64,000 nt of DNA from Pseudarthrobacter sp. NamE5 (GCF_005796225.1 NZ_VAHO01000008.1:62001-126000), one strand, 5' to 3'. Positions 1-11,603 are shown, counted from the first letter of the stretch. Made by a program: numbers and translations. Notes: a model not told the origin generated them from the sequence alone.

Positions 1-661
1 AGTCGTGGGTAACCTCGGGGAATTCCTGTGCCACTGCCTCGACGGTGCGCTTCCACAGATGGCCGGCATACACCAGGACGTTGTGCTTGTGTACCAGGGT
101 GACGTGCTTGCGTTCCCTGGCGCTGGCTCGGCGGAAGGCGTCCCGGACCACGCGCTCCACGCCGTGGGCCGTGTTGAGTGAGACTTCGGTCGCCACCTCC
201 TGCGGGGTGCCGACGCGCAGGGTGCCGCCGTTGCCCACGTAGGGCCCCTCAGTGCCTTCTCGGACCACTATGAAGTCGATGGTGCCGGGGTTGGCCAGCG
301 GGGAGCCGACGGTTCCGTAGAGCCGGGAGGGCCGCAGGTTGACGTAGTGGTCAAGGCTGAAGCGGAGCTTGAGCAGCATCTCGCGCTCAATGATGCCGGA
401 GGGAATGCGGGTATCGCCGGGGGCAGCGCCCACCGCGCCAAACAGGATCGCGTCCCGCCTCCGGAGATCCGCCAGGACCTCGTCCGGCAGGGTCTCCCCC
501 GTGGCCAGCCAGTGCTCGGCGCCGAGCTTGTAGTGGGTCTGCTTGAGTTCTGCACCCTCAGCCGCCACCGCCTTTTCAAGGACTTTGAGTGCCTCAGCAA
601 TCACCTCGGGGCCAATGCCGTCGCCGGGGATAACTGCAAGATCAATGGAGGATGCGCTCAT
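1..661 (-). CDS. leuB: 3-isopropylmalate dehydrogenase, 3' end cut by window
   Basis: Catalyses the NAD-dependent oxidative decarboxylation of 3-isopropylmalate, the third step of leucine synthesis, in the cytoplasm. The first 220 residues are present of about 350; the C-terminus lies left of position 1. Visible family features are the N-terminal [10 protein letters not shown] motif, the [20 protein letters not shown] stretch that binds substrate, and the [15 protein letters not shown] segment. The ATG at 661 is chosen because a -10-like TACCCT (668-673) ends six bases before it and no Shine-Dalgarno is visible, so the mRNA is probably leaderless. A palindrome at 703-717 resembles those before ilvB and ilvD. 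The gene stands apart from the ilv operon and has its own promoter. Confidence 0.95.
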   Translation of the reverse strand, partial: MSASSIDLAVIPGDGIGPEVIAEALKVLEKAVAAEGAELKQTHYKLGAEHWLATGETLPDEVLADLRRRDAILFGAVGAAPGDTRIPSGIIEREMLLKLRFSLDHYVNLRPSRLYGTVGSPLANPGTIDFIVVREGTEGPYVGNGGTLRVGTPQEVATEVSLNTAHGVERVVRDAFRRASARERKHVTLVHKHNVLVYAGHLWKRTVEAVAQEFPEVTHD

Positions 662-667
662 GGATTC

Positions 668-717
668 AGGGTAGCCAAGCGATCCATATGCTGGTCAAGC
701 CGTCTCAGGTTGTGGAC
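668..717 (-). promoter_or_regulatory. leuB promoter with candidate operator
   Basis: The minus strand carries TTGACC (693-698) and TACCCT (668-673), 19 bases apart, with the leuB ATG six bases past the -10. Just upstream lies TCTCAGGTTGTGGAC (703-717, read on the plus strand), which matches the ilvB-upstream TCTCACCATGTGGAC except for the three central bases. This looks like an operator for a shared branched-chain regulator, possibly of the IclR type (LtbR/NdgR). The regulator identity is inference. Confidence 0.5.
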
Positions 718-753
718 GCGCGGTAACCCTCCTGCAGTTGATGCGCGAAAACG

Positions 754-798
754 GCGAACGCTCTCTCACTTCCCGTTCAGGGGTGAAAGAGCGTTCGC
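754..798. terminator. Strong hairpin between metG and leuB
   Basis: Arms 754-769 and 783-798 form a 16-bp inverted repeat (GCGAACGCTCTCTCAC against GTGAAAGAGCGTTCGC) with one mismatch and a 13-base loop. A third partial copy of the AGAGCGT core follows at 818-827. No U-tract flanks the hairpin. It may terminate metG upstream traffic or be a dispersed intergenic repeat; the extra half-copy favours a repeat family. Confidence 0.5.
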
Positions 799-831
799 GG
801 AAAAGCCGCGTTAAGTAAGAGAGCGTCCGGA

Positions 832-2391
832 CTAAGCCTCCGCAGGCTCCTCGTACTTGGGAAAGACAGGCGCAGGAGCCGGCAGTTCGATACCGGAAGC
901 GATGCGCGTGGCGATGGCGCTGAACTGGCGGGCGTCGCCTTCGGGCTGGCCCAGTGCGTCCAGGAGCTTGGCCGTGGCGTTCGGCATGACCGGCTGCGAC
1001 AGGATGGCTACGGTCCGCAGAACTTCCAGCGTCACGTACAGGACGGTATTCATGCGCTCGACGTCGGTCTTCCGCAGCACCCAGGGCGCCTGCTCAGCGA
1101 AGTAGGCGTTGGTGTCACCCAGCACATGCCAGATGGCTTCCAGGGCGCGGCTGAACTCCTGCTTGTCGAAGGCGGCACGGGCAGTGTCAAGGAGGGCATC
1201 GGCCTGGGCAAGGATGGCAGTGTCAGCGGCCGTGAATTGTCCTGGAACGGGAACGCGTCCGTCGCAGTTCTTGGCCACCATGGACAGGGAACGCTGGGCC
1301 AGGTTGCCAAAGTTGTTGGCAAGGTCCGCGTTCATCCGGCCCACGATCGCCTCGTGGTTGTAGCTGCCGTCCGCGCCGAAGGGAACTTCCCGGAGGAAGA
1401 AAAAACGCACCTGGTCCAGGCCGTACTGGGCCACGAAGTCGGCCGGAGCCACCACGTTGCCCAGCGACTTGGACATCTTTACGCCGTTGTTGTGCAGGAA
1501 GCCGTGGATCATGACCCGCTTGGGCAGTTCCAGGCCCGCGCTCATGAGGAAGGCGGGCCAGTAGATGGCGTGGAAGCGTGAGATGTCCTTGCCGATGATG
1601 TGGACATCCGCGGGCCAGTACTTGCGGAACTTCCCGGACTCCACGTCCGGGTACCCCACGCCTGTCAGGTAGTTGGTCAGGGCGTCCACCCAGACATACA
1701 TCACGTGCTTGTCATTGCCGGGAACCGGTACTCCCCAGTCGAACGTGGTGCGGCTGATGGAAAGGTCTTCCAGGCCACGTTTGACGAAGCTGATGACTTC
1801 GTTGAAGCGGTACTGCGGCGCACCGAATTCAGGTTGGGCCTCGTAGAGGGCAAGGAGTTTTTCCTGGTACGCGGAGAGCCGGAAGAAGTAGCTTTCCTCA
1901 GCGGTCCAGGTCACCTCGGTATCGGTTTCCCTGGAGTACCGCACGCCGTCGTCCTTCACCACAGTGTCATCTTCGCCGTAGAAGGCCTCGTCACGGACGG
2001 AATACCAGCCTTCGTACTTGGAGAGGTAGATATCGCCGTTGGCCTCCATCTTCTTCCAGATCGCCTGCGAGGCGGCATAGTGGTCGGCATCGGTGGTGCG
2101 GATAAAGCGGTCGTACGTAATGCCAAGGGCTGCGTGGGCAGCTTTGTAGATCTCGGCGTTACGGTCCACGAGCTCCTTGGGCGTTACACCTTCCTTCTCG
2201 GCCGTCTGGGCAATCTTCATTCCGTGCTCGTCGGTGCCGGTCAGGAACATCACGTCATAGCCGTCAAGGCGCTTGAAGCGCGCCATGGCGTCCGTGGCTA
2301 TGTACTCGTAGGCGTGGCCGATGTGCGGCACACCGTTGGGGTAGGTGATGGCCGTGGTGATGTAAAACGGCGTTTTCTCTGAAGCAGTCAC
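832..2391 (-). CDS. metG: Methionyl-tRNA synthetase
   Basis: Charges tRNA-Met with methionine. The 519-residue protein has the class I signatures HIGH (residues 23-26, in PHIGHAYEY) and KMSKS (305-309). Between them, where many MetRS carry cysteine zinc knuckles, the segment around [16 protein letters not shown] holds no cysteine, so this is the zinc-free short form known from mycobacteria. The C-terminal tRNA-binding domain of the E. coli dimer is also absent. The start is GTG 2391: a -10-like TAACGT (2399-2404) lies seven bases upstream, pointing to a leaderless mRNA. It is a single-copy essential gene with no obvious operon partner. Confidence 0.97.
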   Translation of the reverse strand: MTASEKTPFYITTAITYPNGVPHIGHAYEYIATDAMARFKRLDGYDVMFLTGTDEHGMKIAQTAEKEGVTPKELVDRNAEIYKAAHAALGITYDRFIRTTDADHYAASQAIWKKMEANGDIYLSKYEGWYSVRDEAFYGEDDTVVKDDGVRYSRETDTEVTWTAEESYFFRLSAYQEKLLALYEAQPEFGAPQYRFNEVISFVKRGLEDLSISRTTFDWGVPVPGNDKHVMYVWVDALTNYLTGVGYPDVESGKFRKYWPADVHIIGKDISRFHAIYWPAFLMSAGLELPKRVMIHGFLHNNGVKMSKSLGNVVAPADFVAQYGLDQVRFFFLREVPFGADGSYNHEAIVGRMNADLANNFGNLAQRSLSMVAKNCDGRVPVPGQFTAADTAILAQADALLDTARAAFDKQEFSRALEAIWHVLGDTNAYFAEQAPWVLRKTDVERMNTVLYVTLEVLRTVAILSQPVMPNATAKLLDALGQPEGDARQFSAIATRIASGIELPAPAPVFPKYEEPAEA

Positions 2392-2425
2392 GTGGAGGAC
2401 GTTACCTTCGGTGCGGAGGGACGGG

Positions 2426-3181
2426 CTAGATGAGTTCAGTCAGGCTGTCGCTGAGCCGGACCAGTTCGTGGTCGTGCGAGGCCACCAACACGGCGATACC
2501 GTCCGACGTGGTGTCCTTCAGGATGCTGATGATGCGGTTGGCGGAGGCACGGTCCAGGCTCGCCGTCGGCTCGTCCACCACCAGCACCCGGGTGCCCAGG
2601 ATCAGGGCGCGGGCAATGGCAACGCGCTGGCGTTCGCCGCCGGAGAGCTGGGCCGGGCGGTGCCGCATCCTGCGGCCCAGGCCAACCAGGTCCAGGAGGT
2701 CCTTGGCCATGTCCCGCCGCTGGTCCACTTCGCCGTCCGGGACGGCGGGGAGGAGAACATTCTCCAGCGCGCTCATCCCGTCGATCAGGGCGCCGCCCTG
2801 GTCAACGTAGCCGATAAGCGCACGACGGCGGTCGGCAATTTCGTCATCGCCCATGCTTTCAAGGGAATCACCTTCCCAAAAGACGCGGCCCGACGTCGGC
2901 AGCGTGAGTCCCGCTCCGACGGTGAGGATGCTGGTCTTGCCGGAGCCGCTTCGGCCGGCGACGCAGTGCATCTCGCCGGCGTGCAGGGTCAGGTCGAAGC
3001 CCTCCACCACGCTGACGGCCTCCGCCCCGCCCTTGCCGCCGCCGTAGCGGATGGTGATGTCGCTCAGCTCCAGCGGGGTGGCGTGGTCAGCCGCCTTGAC
3101 GATGGTGTTGGCGCGGGTCTGCAGGGGAACCTCGCCGGAGCCGCCCCTGCGGCTCCGCTGGACGTTCGTCGGGTTTGTCAT
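2426..3181 (-). CDS. ABC transporter ATP-binding protein (MacB/LolD type)
   Basis: ATPase subunit of an ABC exporter acting with the FtsX-type permease just upstream. The 251-residue protein has Walker [10 protein letters not shown], the signature [15 protein letters not shown], and Walker [13 protein letters not shown] followed by the switch SHDHE. The ATG at 3181 overlaps the permease stop codon (ATGA), so translation is coupled; the longer frame to 3247 lies inside the permease gene and is not used. About 25 basic, Gly-rich residues precede the ATPase fold. The substrate is unknown: MacB/LolD-type pairs usually act on lipoproteins, peptides or envelope signals rather than small solutes. 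Confidence 0.93.
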   Translation of the reverse strand: MTNPTNVQRSRRGGSGEVPLQTRANTIVKAADHATPLELSDITIRYGGGKGGAEAVSVVEGFDLTLHAGEMHCVAGRSGSGKTSILTVGAGLTLPTSGRVFWEGDSLESMGDDEIADRRRALIGYVDQGGALIDGMSALENVLLPAVPDGEVDQRRDMAKDLLDLVGLGRRMRHRPAQLSGGERQRVAIARALILGTRVLVVDEPTASLDRASANRIISILKDTTSDGIAVLVASHDHELVRLSDSLTELI

Positions 3182-5973
3182 TGGACTACTTTCGTTGCAA
3201 TCGGTATCCAGCAAAGTACAGCCACAAGGCCGGCGACGCCTGCCCACAGCGCGGCATAGGGGGCCAGCAGCAGACCGATGCCCAGGGCGCCCAGCACGCC
3301 CAGCGGCAGGGCCACGGTTCCCACCAGGGCATTCTCGAACAGCCGGACCTGGCGGAGCATGTCCGGGTTCCAGCCCATCGCCTGGAGGATGCCAAGGTAC
3401 TGGCGCTTGGCATTAAGTTCGAAGCGTCCGGTCACCAGGGTCAGCACCAGGCCCACCACCACTCCGGCAAGGGCCAACAGGATGCTCGGCATTGCCACGG
3501 CGGCGGCTGCCAATCCACTCAGTGCACTGGCTCCGGCAGCGCGCGGGATGTCGATGAGCAGGGCAATGAGACCGCCGACTGCTGCTCCGAACACACCAAC
3601 CGCTACGGCGAGCGACAGGGTGTTGAACTTGTTGGTGCTCAGCTGGCGGTTGGCGAAGGTCAGCGGTGAATCCACCTGGATCAGCCGTTCGTCATGCTGC
3701 GGTTCCTGGTCGATGACGTCCCTGTGGCGCAGCTGCTGCGCCGCGAAGAGGGCGGCTGCCGCGTAGAGCACCAGGACGGCGACGCATACCAGCGCTGTGG
3801 CAAGGCTCCAGCTGACCAGGCTCAGCACGACCCCCGCTACGGCAAGCAGGACGGCGCCGACGCCGAACTCTTCCAGCACCCAGCTGCGGATCCGCCGCTG
3901 GGTCCAGCCCATGGCCCTCAGGGTTCCCGCCTCGCTCCGCCGCTTGCGGATGTAGCTCACGGTGGATGCACCGGTGAGGAGGGCAGCGCCGCAGAGCGTC
4001 AGGAAGAGCAGCGTGACGTTGGTGCCGGACAGTGAGCCGGTGACGGCGTCAGCGGCGTTCTGCCGGACCCACGACTGCTGGACGGTGCCCAGGGCGGACT
4101 CCTTGCCGGCGTCGTCCTTGGTATAGCCGGGGACGAAGATGCTGGCGTCCTCGCGGGCCGAGCCGGCAACGATGGTGGCCTCGAGGCCCATCCCGCGGAT
4201 GTCGGTGGCCAGCTGCTCGACGTCGGGCTGCGCCTCCTTCCAGCTGCCTGGCGCCTTCGCACGGACGCGGACGGCGTCGATGACGGCCGCGTTTTCGGTG
4301 TAGCCGCGGGCGGCGGCGAGGCCGTAGTAGTCCGTGATGGCGCCTGCCGACTGGCTGGCGAGTCCGGTGGCACTCAGGGACGGTTCCAGCTCGGTGGCGG
4401 GAACGTCATTCCCGGCGGCATCCTTGACCAGCGTCATGGGGGTGGGATCATAGCCGCCCAAGGGCAGCTTATTGACGTCCCCGGCGGCAGCAGCAACTGC
4501 AGAGGGGTCGAACGTGCCGTACACCATGGCCAGCGGAGCTGCCGTTTTTTTGCCTGTTTCCAGGTCCTCCCGGTAGGCACGCTCGTCTACGGGCTCGCGC
4601 TGTGTCTGGTCAACGGGGGCGCCGTTGGCGCTCTTCTCGGGCAGCCGGTTGACGGTCACCCATTCACCGGGCACCGCTGCCTTGTCCACTGCGCCGTTCG
4701 CGGCAGTGTCCCCGTCGGTGTAGCGGGGTGCGGCAGCGAAGTCAGTGCTCCATTCGGCCGGGGTGTACAGGCCCTGGTTGAAGTTGCCTGTTGCGCCGAG
4801 CAGGGAGGAATGGTCTGTGGAACCGGGCCAGGACAGGACGAACGGATCCTTCGAAACGAACGGAAGGTAGTCCTTGTCCAGTGAGCGGGACACGGTGCCC
4901 ACCTCCTGGACCAACTTGCCGGCGTCGTCAATCTCCTCGATCTTGACGTTGTACTTCAGGTCCAGGGAGGTGCCTGAGCGCACGATCAGCGGAATGGCCT
5001 GCGAGTCGGCGGTCAGCTGCCCGGTCCGCTTGGCCTGCTGGTACTGGGTCATCAGGGGCGCCCAGTACTTGAGCTTGACGCCCAGGAAGTCCGGCCCCTC
5101 CTCCAGCTCATCGAGGCGGATGCCGTTGGTGAAGAGACCCTCAAAGTAGCGACCGATGGCTCCGGCGTCACGGGCGTCGGCCGGCGGCGCCTTTTCCAGT
5201 GGGGCAAGGAAATCGCCGGCTGAACCCAGCAGTGCACGTTCCGCGGCCGGATCGACGGCCACCACGGATTCCGTGACTTCCGGGGCGAGGGGCAGCGACA
5301 CGGAGACATTGAACAGGTTGTGTTCGGAGCCACCGGCAGGAGACGGAAACTTGATGCCGGTTTCGTCCCCGGGGGCGGCTATACGGATGCTCGTTCCGCC
5401 CGCCGCCTTCTCCTCCACGAGGCGGGCTTTGCCAAGGGTGCCTTCAGCCGTGGACTTGAAAAGGGTCTGCTCGGACACACCGTCCGAACTGACTGCACTG
5501 GCGGTCAGCCGGTACTTTTTGGTGTCATCGCCCAGCACCGATTCTGCGGCGGGCCACTGGTCCGGCGCCGTGGCGCCGGCAGCCTGGTCCGCGGTCGCAG
5601 TACCGGCGAGCCCGGCGTTGTAGCCCAGGTAGTCCATGGCGTCGAGGCGGGGCGCCTCGAGGTTCTGGGTCACCCGCGAGACCAGGCTGATGGGTGCTGC
5701 CACGGAGGTTCCCGACAACTTCCTGATGGCCTCCAGCTGTTCGAAGCTGATCCCCCCGGTCCCGTTGGCGATCTCCGGCTGCAAAAGCGCCCCGGTGGGG
5801 GCTTTCGCCTGCACCAGGACGTCGTACAGGCCCCGTGAATTTTCGTCCACGGTCCGGCTGAGTGCAGCCTGCGACTGGCTTTCGACAAGGACCGACAAGC
5901 ACATGGCTGCGATCAGAATGGCCGCGGTCAACAGCAGCACCCTGCTTCTGATGAACCTCTGGACGGCGTTCAT
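3178..5973 (-). CDS. FtsX-like ABC transporter permease with large extracytoplasmic domain
   Basis: Permease of the ABC exporter encoded with the following ATPase. It has 931 residues. One membrane segment near the N-terminus (about residues 11-29) is followed by some 600 residues of extracytoplasmic sequence, then FtsX-type membrane blocks: one around YIRKRRSEAGTLRAMGW and a second around NAKRQYLGILQAMGW near the C-terminus, where the repeated LRAMGW/LQAMGW coupling motifs lie. The ATG at 5973 is chosen for the AGGGAG ribosome-binding site five bases upstream; the frame is open to 6030 without a better start. The long ectodomain is Asp/Ala-rich and I recognise no fold in it. It probably exports or remodels an envelope component. 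Confidence 0.9.
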   Translation of the reverse strand: MNAVQRFIRSRVLLLTAAILIAAMCLSVLVESQSQAALSRTVDENSRGLYDVLVQAKAPTGALLQPEIANGTGGISFEQLEAIRKLSGTSVAAPISLVSRVTQNLEAPRLDAMDYLGYNAGLAGTATADQAAGATAPDQWPAAESVLGDDTKKYRLTASAVSSDGVSEQTLFKSTAEGTLGKARLVEEKAAGGTSIRIAAPGDETGIKFPSPAGGSEHNLFNVSVSLPLAPEVTESVVAVDPAAERALLGSAGDFLAPLEKAPPADARDAGAIGRYFEGLFTNGIRLDELEEGPDFLGVKLKYWAPLMTQYQQAKRTGQLTADSQAIPLIVRSGTSLDLKYNVKIEEIDDAGKLVQEVGTVSRSLDKDYLPFVSKDPFVLSWPGSTDHSSLLGATGNFNQGLYTPAEWSTDFAAAPRYTDGDTAANGAVDKAAVPGEWVTVNRLPEKSANGAPVDQTQREPVDERAYREDLETGKKTAAPLAMVYGTFDPSAVAAAAGDVNKLPLGGYDPTPMTLVKDAAGNDVPATELEPSLSATGLASQSAGAITDYYGLAAARGYTENAAVIDAVRVRAKAPGSWKEAQPDVEQLATDIRGMGLEATIVAGSAREDASIFVPGYTKDDAGKESALGTVQQSWVRQNAADAVTGSLSGTNVTLLFLTLCGAALLTGASTVSYIRKRRSEAGTLRAMGWTQRRIRSWVLEEFGVGAVLLAVAGVVLSLVSWSLATALVCVAVLVLYAAAALFAAQQLRHRDVIDQEPQHDERLIQVDSPLTFANRQLSTNKFNTLSLAVAVGVFGAAVGGLIALLIDIPRAAGASALSGLAAAAVAMPSILLALAGVVVGLVLTLVTGRFELNAKRQYLGILQAMGWNPDMLRQVRLFENALVGTVALPLGVLGALGIGLLLAPYAALWAGVAGLVAVLCWIPIATKVVQ

Positions 5974-6129
5974 GGAGCTCCCTGGAACCTGGATTGCGTG
6001 CGCACATTCGGGTCCGCCCCAGGCGGACATGGGCTATGACGGACGGATGTGCAAAAGGTAGTGGCCGGCCTGCGGGCCGGGTCCTGGAACAGGACCAAGC
6101 CAATTTAAGCAGACCGGCCAATCATACGT

Positions 6130-6159
6130 GGCCTCCCCGGGACTCGCCGAAGGGAGGCC
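6130..6159 (-). terminator. Hairpin downstream of serA
   Basis: Arms GGCCTCCC (6130-6137) and GGGAGGCC (6152-6159) pair perfectly and sit 30-60 bases past the serA stop. A second hairpin, GGTCCTG/CAGGACC (6080-6086 and 6090-6096), follows. Neither has a U-tract, so termination is plausible but not certain. Positions 5974-6187 hold no gene. Confidence 0.4.
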
Positions 6160-6187
6160 GGTGGTTCGGTGTTTCCCTCGGTGTGGG

Positions 6188-7777
6188 CTAGTCCTCCAGG
6201 TCCACTTCACGAACCATCTCGGCACCAATGCCGGCCTTGATGGCATCCAGGACCTGCTGGGGCACGGAGCTGTCGATGGTGAGCAGCGCAAGCACCTGTC
6301 CGCCCTCGTCCGAGCGTGCAACCTGCATGCCGGCGATGTTGATGTTGTTCATGCCCAGGATGTGCCCGATGGTTCCCACCACGCCGGGACGGTCGGTATA
6401 GGCCACAACCACCAGGTGTTCACTGATGGGGATTTCCACTTCGAACCCGTTGATGCCCACCAGCTTCTGGATCTGCTTGGGTCCGGTCAGGGTGCCGGCC
6501 ACGGAGATCTGGCTGCCGTCGCTCAGGGCGCCGCGCAGGGTCAGGACGTTCCGGTATGACTCGGTTTCCGGCGTGGTGATCAGGCGGACATTGATGCCGC
6601 GCTGCTCAGCGATGACCGGGGCGTTGACATAGGACACCTGCTCGGTAACGACGTCGGCGAAGATCCCCTTCAGTGCGGCCAGTTCCAGGACCTTGACGTC
6701 AAGGGAGGAGATCTCGCCGGCCACTTCGATGTCGAACTGCGTCAGCGAGGCGTGCGTCAGGGCGGTGAAGATGCGGCCGAGCTTCTCGATCAGCGGGAGG
6801 CCCGGGCGGACGTCGGGGGCGATGACACCGCCGGCGACGTTCACGGCGTCGGGAACCAGCTCGCCGGCAAGTGCCAGGCGGACGGACTTCGCAACCGAAA
6901 CGCCGGCCTTTTCCTGTGCCTCGTCGGTGGAGGCACCCAGGTGCGGCGTGACCACCACGTTGTCCAGCTTGAAGAAGGGCAGGTCGGTGCTGGGCTCCTT
7001 GGCGAAGACGTCGACGCCGGCGCCGGCAATTTCCCCGTCCTGCAGGGCCGTGAAGAGGGCTTCTTCGTCCACGAGGCCGCCGCGGGCCACGTTCACCACG
7101 TACGCGGTGTTCTTCATCTTCTTGAAGGCATCCGCGCCCAGCATGCCCACAGTCTCAGGCGTCTTGGGCATGTGGATGGTGATGAAGTCGGCCTGGGCCA
7201 GGAGTTCGTCAAGCGTTACCAGCTGCACGCCGAGCTGAGCTGCGCGGGCGGAGGTGATGTAGGGGTCGTAGGCGAGGATCTTGGTGTCGAAGCCCTTGAG
7301 GCGGGCAGCCACGAGGGCACCGATCCGGCCGAGGCCGATGATGCCAATCTTCTTCTCGAAGAGCTCGATGCCCGTGTACTTGGAGCGCTTCCACTCGCCG
7401 TCCTTGAGGGCTGCGCTTGCCTGCGGAATGTGGCGGGCCAGGCTGAGGATGTGGCCAACGGTGAGTTCGGCGGCGGAGACGATGTTGGAGGTGGGGGCAT
7501 TGACCACCATCACGCCGGCCTGGGTGGCGGCCTTGATGTCCACGTTGTCCAGGCCAACACCGGCGCGGGCGATGACCTTGAGGTTCTTAGCGGCGGCAAT
7601 CGCCTCGGCATCGACCTGGGTGGCGGAACGGACCAGGATCGCGTCAACGTCGCCGATGGCAGAGAGCAGCTGGGAACGGTCGGCGCCGTCTGTCTGGCGG
7701 ATCTCGAAGTCCGGGCCCAGTGCCTCGATCGTGGCGGGGGAAAGTTCTTCGGCGAGCAGTACTACGGGTTTTGACAC
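6188..7777 (-). CDS. serA: D-3-phosphoglycerate dehydrogenase
   Basis: First enzyme of serine synthesis; oxidises 3-phosphoglycerate with NAD. At 529 residues it is the long form: an N-terminal split substrate domain, a Rossmann NAD-binding domain with GLGRIGALVAARL (about residues 145-165), the catalytic stretch DNVVVTPHLGAST containing the active-site histidine, an intervening ASB-type domain, and a C-terminal ACT domain (about 455-529) that usually gives serine feedback inhibition. The GTG at 7777 is preceded by AGAGGA with six bases of spacing. It lies downstream of ilvC, separated by the ilvC terminator, so it is probably transcribed on its own. Confidence 0.97.
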   Translation of the reverse strand: MSKPVVLLAEELSPATIEALGPDFEIRQTDGADRSQLLSAIGDVDAILVRSATQVDAEAIAAAKNLKVIARAGVGLDNVDIKAATQAGVMVVNAPTSNIVSAAELTVGHILSLARHIPQASAALKDGEWKRSKYTGIELFEKKIGIIGLGRIGALVAARLKGFDTKILAYDPYITSARAAQLGVQLVTLDELLAQADFITIHMPKTPETVGMLGADAFKKMKNTAYVVNVARGGLVDEEALFTALQDGEIAGAGVDVFAKEPSTDLPFFKLDNVVVTPHLGASTDEAQEKAGVSVAKSVRLALAGELVPDAVNVAGGVIAPDVRPGLPLIEKLGRIFTALTHASLTQFDIEVAGEISSLDVKVLELAALKGIFADVVTEQVSYVNAPVIAEQRGINVRLITTPETESYRNVLTLRGALSDGSQISVAGTLTGPKQIQKLVGINGFEVEIPISEHLVVVAYTDRPGVVGTIGHILGMNNINIAGMQVARSDEGGQVLALLTIDSSVPQQVLDAIKAGIGAEMVREVDLED

Positions 7778-7831
7778 GGCTGATCCTCTGCGTTGCAGTC
7801 CTGGGGATGAAACAAGTCTAGGCCGACGGAA

Positions 7832-7867
7832 AGGCCGGGCTCACATTATTAAGTGTGAACCCGGCCT
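7832..7867 (-). terminator. Terminator of the ilvBNC operon
   Basis: A 14-bp stem, arms 7832-7845 and 7854-7867 with one G-U pair, lies about 35 bases past the ilvC stop codon. On the minus strand it is followed by a short U-containing stretch (CUUUCC). Its place and strength fit an intrinsic terminator closing the ilvB-ilvN-ilvC transcript. Confidence 0.75.
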
Positions 7868-7902
7868 CACGGTGCCCAAGGGGTGGTTGGCGGCAGACAG
7901 CC

Positions 7903-9527
<1,625 letters not shown>

Positions 9528-9529
9528 GG

Positions 9530-11437
9530 TCAGTCCTCTTCTTCCCATTCCGGGGTCATGTTGCGGGCAACCTGGATCTGGTCGTTGCTCACGCCGGCGG
9601 GCACCATCGGCCACACCATGGAGTTGGGGCTCACAACGAAGTCGATGACTACAGGGCGGTCGTTAATTTCGAGGGCCTTCTGGATGGTGGCGTCGATGTC
9701 CTCGTCGCGTTCGCAGCGGAACGAGGCGCAGCCGTAGGCCTCCCCCAGCTTGACGAAGTCCGGGATACGGACGGTGTCGTGGCCGGTGTTCAGGTCCGTG
9801 TTCGAGTAGCGGCCCTCGTAGAAGAGTGTCTGCCACTGCCGCACCATGCCCAGCGAGGAGTTGTTGATGACAGCCACCTTGATGGGGATGTTGTTGATCG
9901 CGCAGGTGGCCAGTTCCTGGTTGGTCATCTGGAAGCAGCCGTCGCCGTCGATCGCCCAAACCACACGGTCAGGCTCGCCTACCTTGGCGCCCATCGCTGC
10001 CGGAACGGCGTAGCCCATGGTGCCGGCCCCGCCGGAGTTCAGCCATGCGTGGGGGCGCTCGTACTTGATGAACTGCGCGGCCCACATCTGGTGCTGGCCC
10101 ACACCGGCTACGTAAACCCCTTCGGGACCGGTCAGCGCGCCGATGCGTTCGATGACTTTCTGCGGGGCCGTGAGGCCGTCCTCCGGTTCAGTCCAGCCCA
10201 AAGGATAGGTTTCCTTGAGGTTGTTAAGGAAGGCCCACCAGGTGGTGAGGTCCGGAACGCCGGAGGCCTCGAACTGGGTCCGGACTGCGTCGGTGAGCTC
10301 AGGGATGATCTCCTTGACGGATCCAACGATGGGGACATCAGCGGGCCGGTTTTTGGAGATTTCGGCCGGGTCGATGTCCGCGTGGATCACCTTGGCCATG
10401 GGCGCGAACGTCTTGAGCACGCCGGTGACACGGTCGTCGAAGCGCGCGCCCAGAGTGATCAGGAGGTCTGCCTGCTGCAGGGCAGTCACGGCGGAAACGC
10501 TGCCGTGCATGCCGGGCATTCCAACGTGCTGCGGGTGCGAGTCCGGGAAGGCACCTTTGGCCATCAGGGTGGTGACCACCGGCGCTCCGGTAGCTTCCGC
10601 CAGGGCACGCAGTTCGGCAGAGGCGTGCGCCTTCACCACACCGCCCCCCACGTAAAGCACGGGCTTGGAGGAGGCGGCGATCAGCTTTGCTGCCTCGCGG
10701 ACCTGCTTGTTGTGGCCACGGGTCACGGGCCGGTAGCCGGGCAGGTCCACCTTGGGCGGCCAGGAGAAAGTCATCTCCCCCACCTGGGCGTCCTTGGCCA
10801 CATCCACCAGGACGGGCCCGGGGCGTCCGGTGGAAGCGAGGTGGAACGCTTCGGCCATGACGTGCGGGATGTCGTTGGGGTCGGTCACCAGGAAGGAGTG
10901 CTTGGTAATGGGCATCGTGATGCCCACGATGTCGGCTTCCTGGAAAGCATCGGTGCCAATGACACCACTGGAGACCTGCCCGGTGATGGCAACCAGCGGC
11001 ACGGAGTCCATGTGGGCATCCATGATGGCGGTAACGAGGTTGGTGGCGCCGGGGCCCGAGGTGGCGATGCAGACGCCTACCCGCCCGGTCACCATGGCAT
11101 AGCCTTGCGCGGCGTGGCCGGCTCCCTGTTCGTGACGGACCAGCACGTGGTTCATGCTGGAGGCCATCAAGGGGTCATAGGTGGGCAGGATCGCGCCACC
11201 GGGCAAACCGAAAATATCGTCGACGCCGAGTTCTTCGAGCGAGCGGACAATAGCTTGCGAGCCGGTCATCACCGTTGGGGGTACAACTTTGTTCGGCCCA
11301 AGGACAGGAGAGACGGCAGCAAGGTCGGCGACGACGGCGGCATGGTCAGCCGTCCGGTCGGCGCGTTCCGGAGCCTTGGTGGCTCCAGTGGACTTGGTGG
11401 CCATCAGCGAGGGGCTGATGGGCGATCCTTTGCTCAT
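9530..11437 (-). CDS. ilvB: Acetolactate synthase large (catalytic) subunit
   Basis: Thiamine-diphosphate enzyme that joins pyruvate with pyruvate or 2-ketobutyrate, the first common step to valine, leucine and isoleucine. The 635-residue protein shows an N-terminal TPP-binding domain with [14 protein letters not shown] (catalytic Glu), a central FAD-associated domain, and the TPP/Mg motif [12 protein letters not shown]...NN. The first 50 residues are a variable Ser/Ala-rich extension. ATG 11437 is preceded by AAGGAAGAG. Expression is probably controlled by the leader peptide and attenuator just upstream. It heads the ilvBNC operon. Confidence 0.97.
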   Translation of the reverse strand: MSKGSPISPSLMATKSTGATKAPERADRTADHAAVVADLAAVSPVLGPNKVVPPTVMTGSQAIVRSLEELGVDDIFGLPGGAILPTYDPLMASSMNHVLVRHEQGAGHAAQGYAMVTGRVGVCIATSGPGATNLVTAIMDAHMDSVPLVAITGQVSSGVIGTDAFQEADIVGITMPITKHSFLVTDPNDIPHVMAEAFHLASTGRPGPVLVDVAKDAQVGEMTFSWPPKVDLPGYRPVTRGHNKQVREAAKLIAASSKPVLYVGGGVVKAHASAELRALAEATGAPVVTTLMAKGAFPDSHPQHVGMPGMHGSVSAVTALQQADLLITLGARFDDRVTGVLKTFAPMAKVIHADIDPAEISKNRPADVPIVGSVKEIIPELTDAVRTQFEASGVPDLTTWWAFLNNLKETYPLGWTEPEDGLTAPQKVIERIGALTGPEGVYVAGVGQHQMWAAQFIKYERPHAWLNSGGAGTMGYAVPAAMGAKVGEPDRVVWAIDGDGCFQMTNQELATCAINNIPIKVAVINNSSLGMVRQWQTLFYEGRYSNTDLNTGHDTVRIPDFVKLGEAYGCASFRCERDEDIDATIQKALEINDRPVVIDFVVSPNSMVWPMVPAGVSNDQIQVARNMTPEWEEED

Positions 11438-11484
11438 CGGACTCTTCCTTGTGGATCATCTGTGGTTCATGGAAACAACGGGAA

Positions 11485-11524
11485 ATAAAAAAACCCCTCA
11501 GCCTGAGCGGCTCTTCGAGGGGTT
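11485..11524 (-). terminator. Attenuator (intrinsic terminator) in the ilvB leader
   Basis: On the minus strand AACCCCTC (11517-11524) pairs with GAGGGGTT (11492-11499), followed at once by a run of seven T. This textbook intrinsic terminator lies between the leader peptide stop (11553) and the ilvB start (11437), so transcription ends here unless an alternative fold forms. Ribosome position on the leader's Val codons would decide which fold forms. Confidence 0.88.
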
Positions 11525-11535
11525 GCGCGTGACGG

Positions 11536-11603
11536 TTCGTTACCGGAGGAGGCTAATGTGCCACGCGCTTGGTAAGGACGACGACGGTGCCGGCGGTAAC
11601 GAA
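11536..11603 (-). promoter_or_regulatory. Alternative RNA stem across the ilv leader
   Basis: TTCGTTACCG inside the leader peptide coding region (11594-11603) is exactly complementary to CGGTAACGAA just past its stop codon (11536-11545), a 10-bp stem. A second pairing is possible between GCGCGTG in the leader's Lys-Arg-Val codons and CACGCGC (11525-11531) abutting the terminator. These provide mutually exclusive folds of the sort needed for attenuation. Which serves as antiterminator is not settled by eye. Confidence 0.6.

Noticed and set aside
2392..2425. T-box or SAM riboswitch before metG
   Set aside because: Only about 35 bases separate metG from the ABC gene, and the -10 places the transcript start at the metG codon.
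5974..6187. Second promoter-operator system before the FtsX gene
   Set aside because: Two short hairpins are present, but they are better read as serA 3' structures, and no clear -10/-35 pair lies at the right distance.
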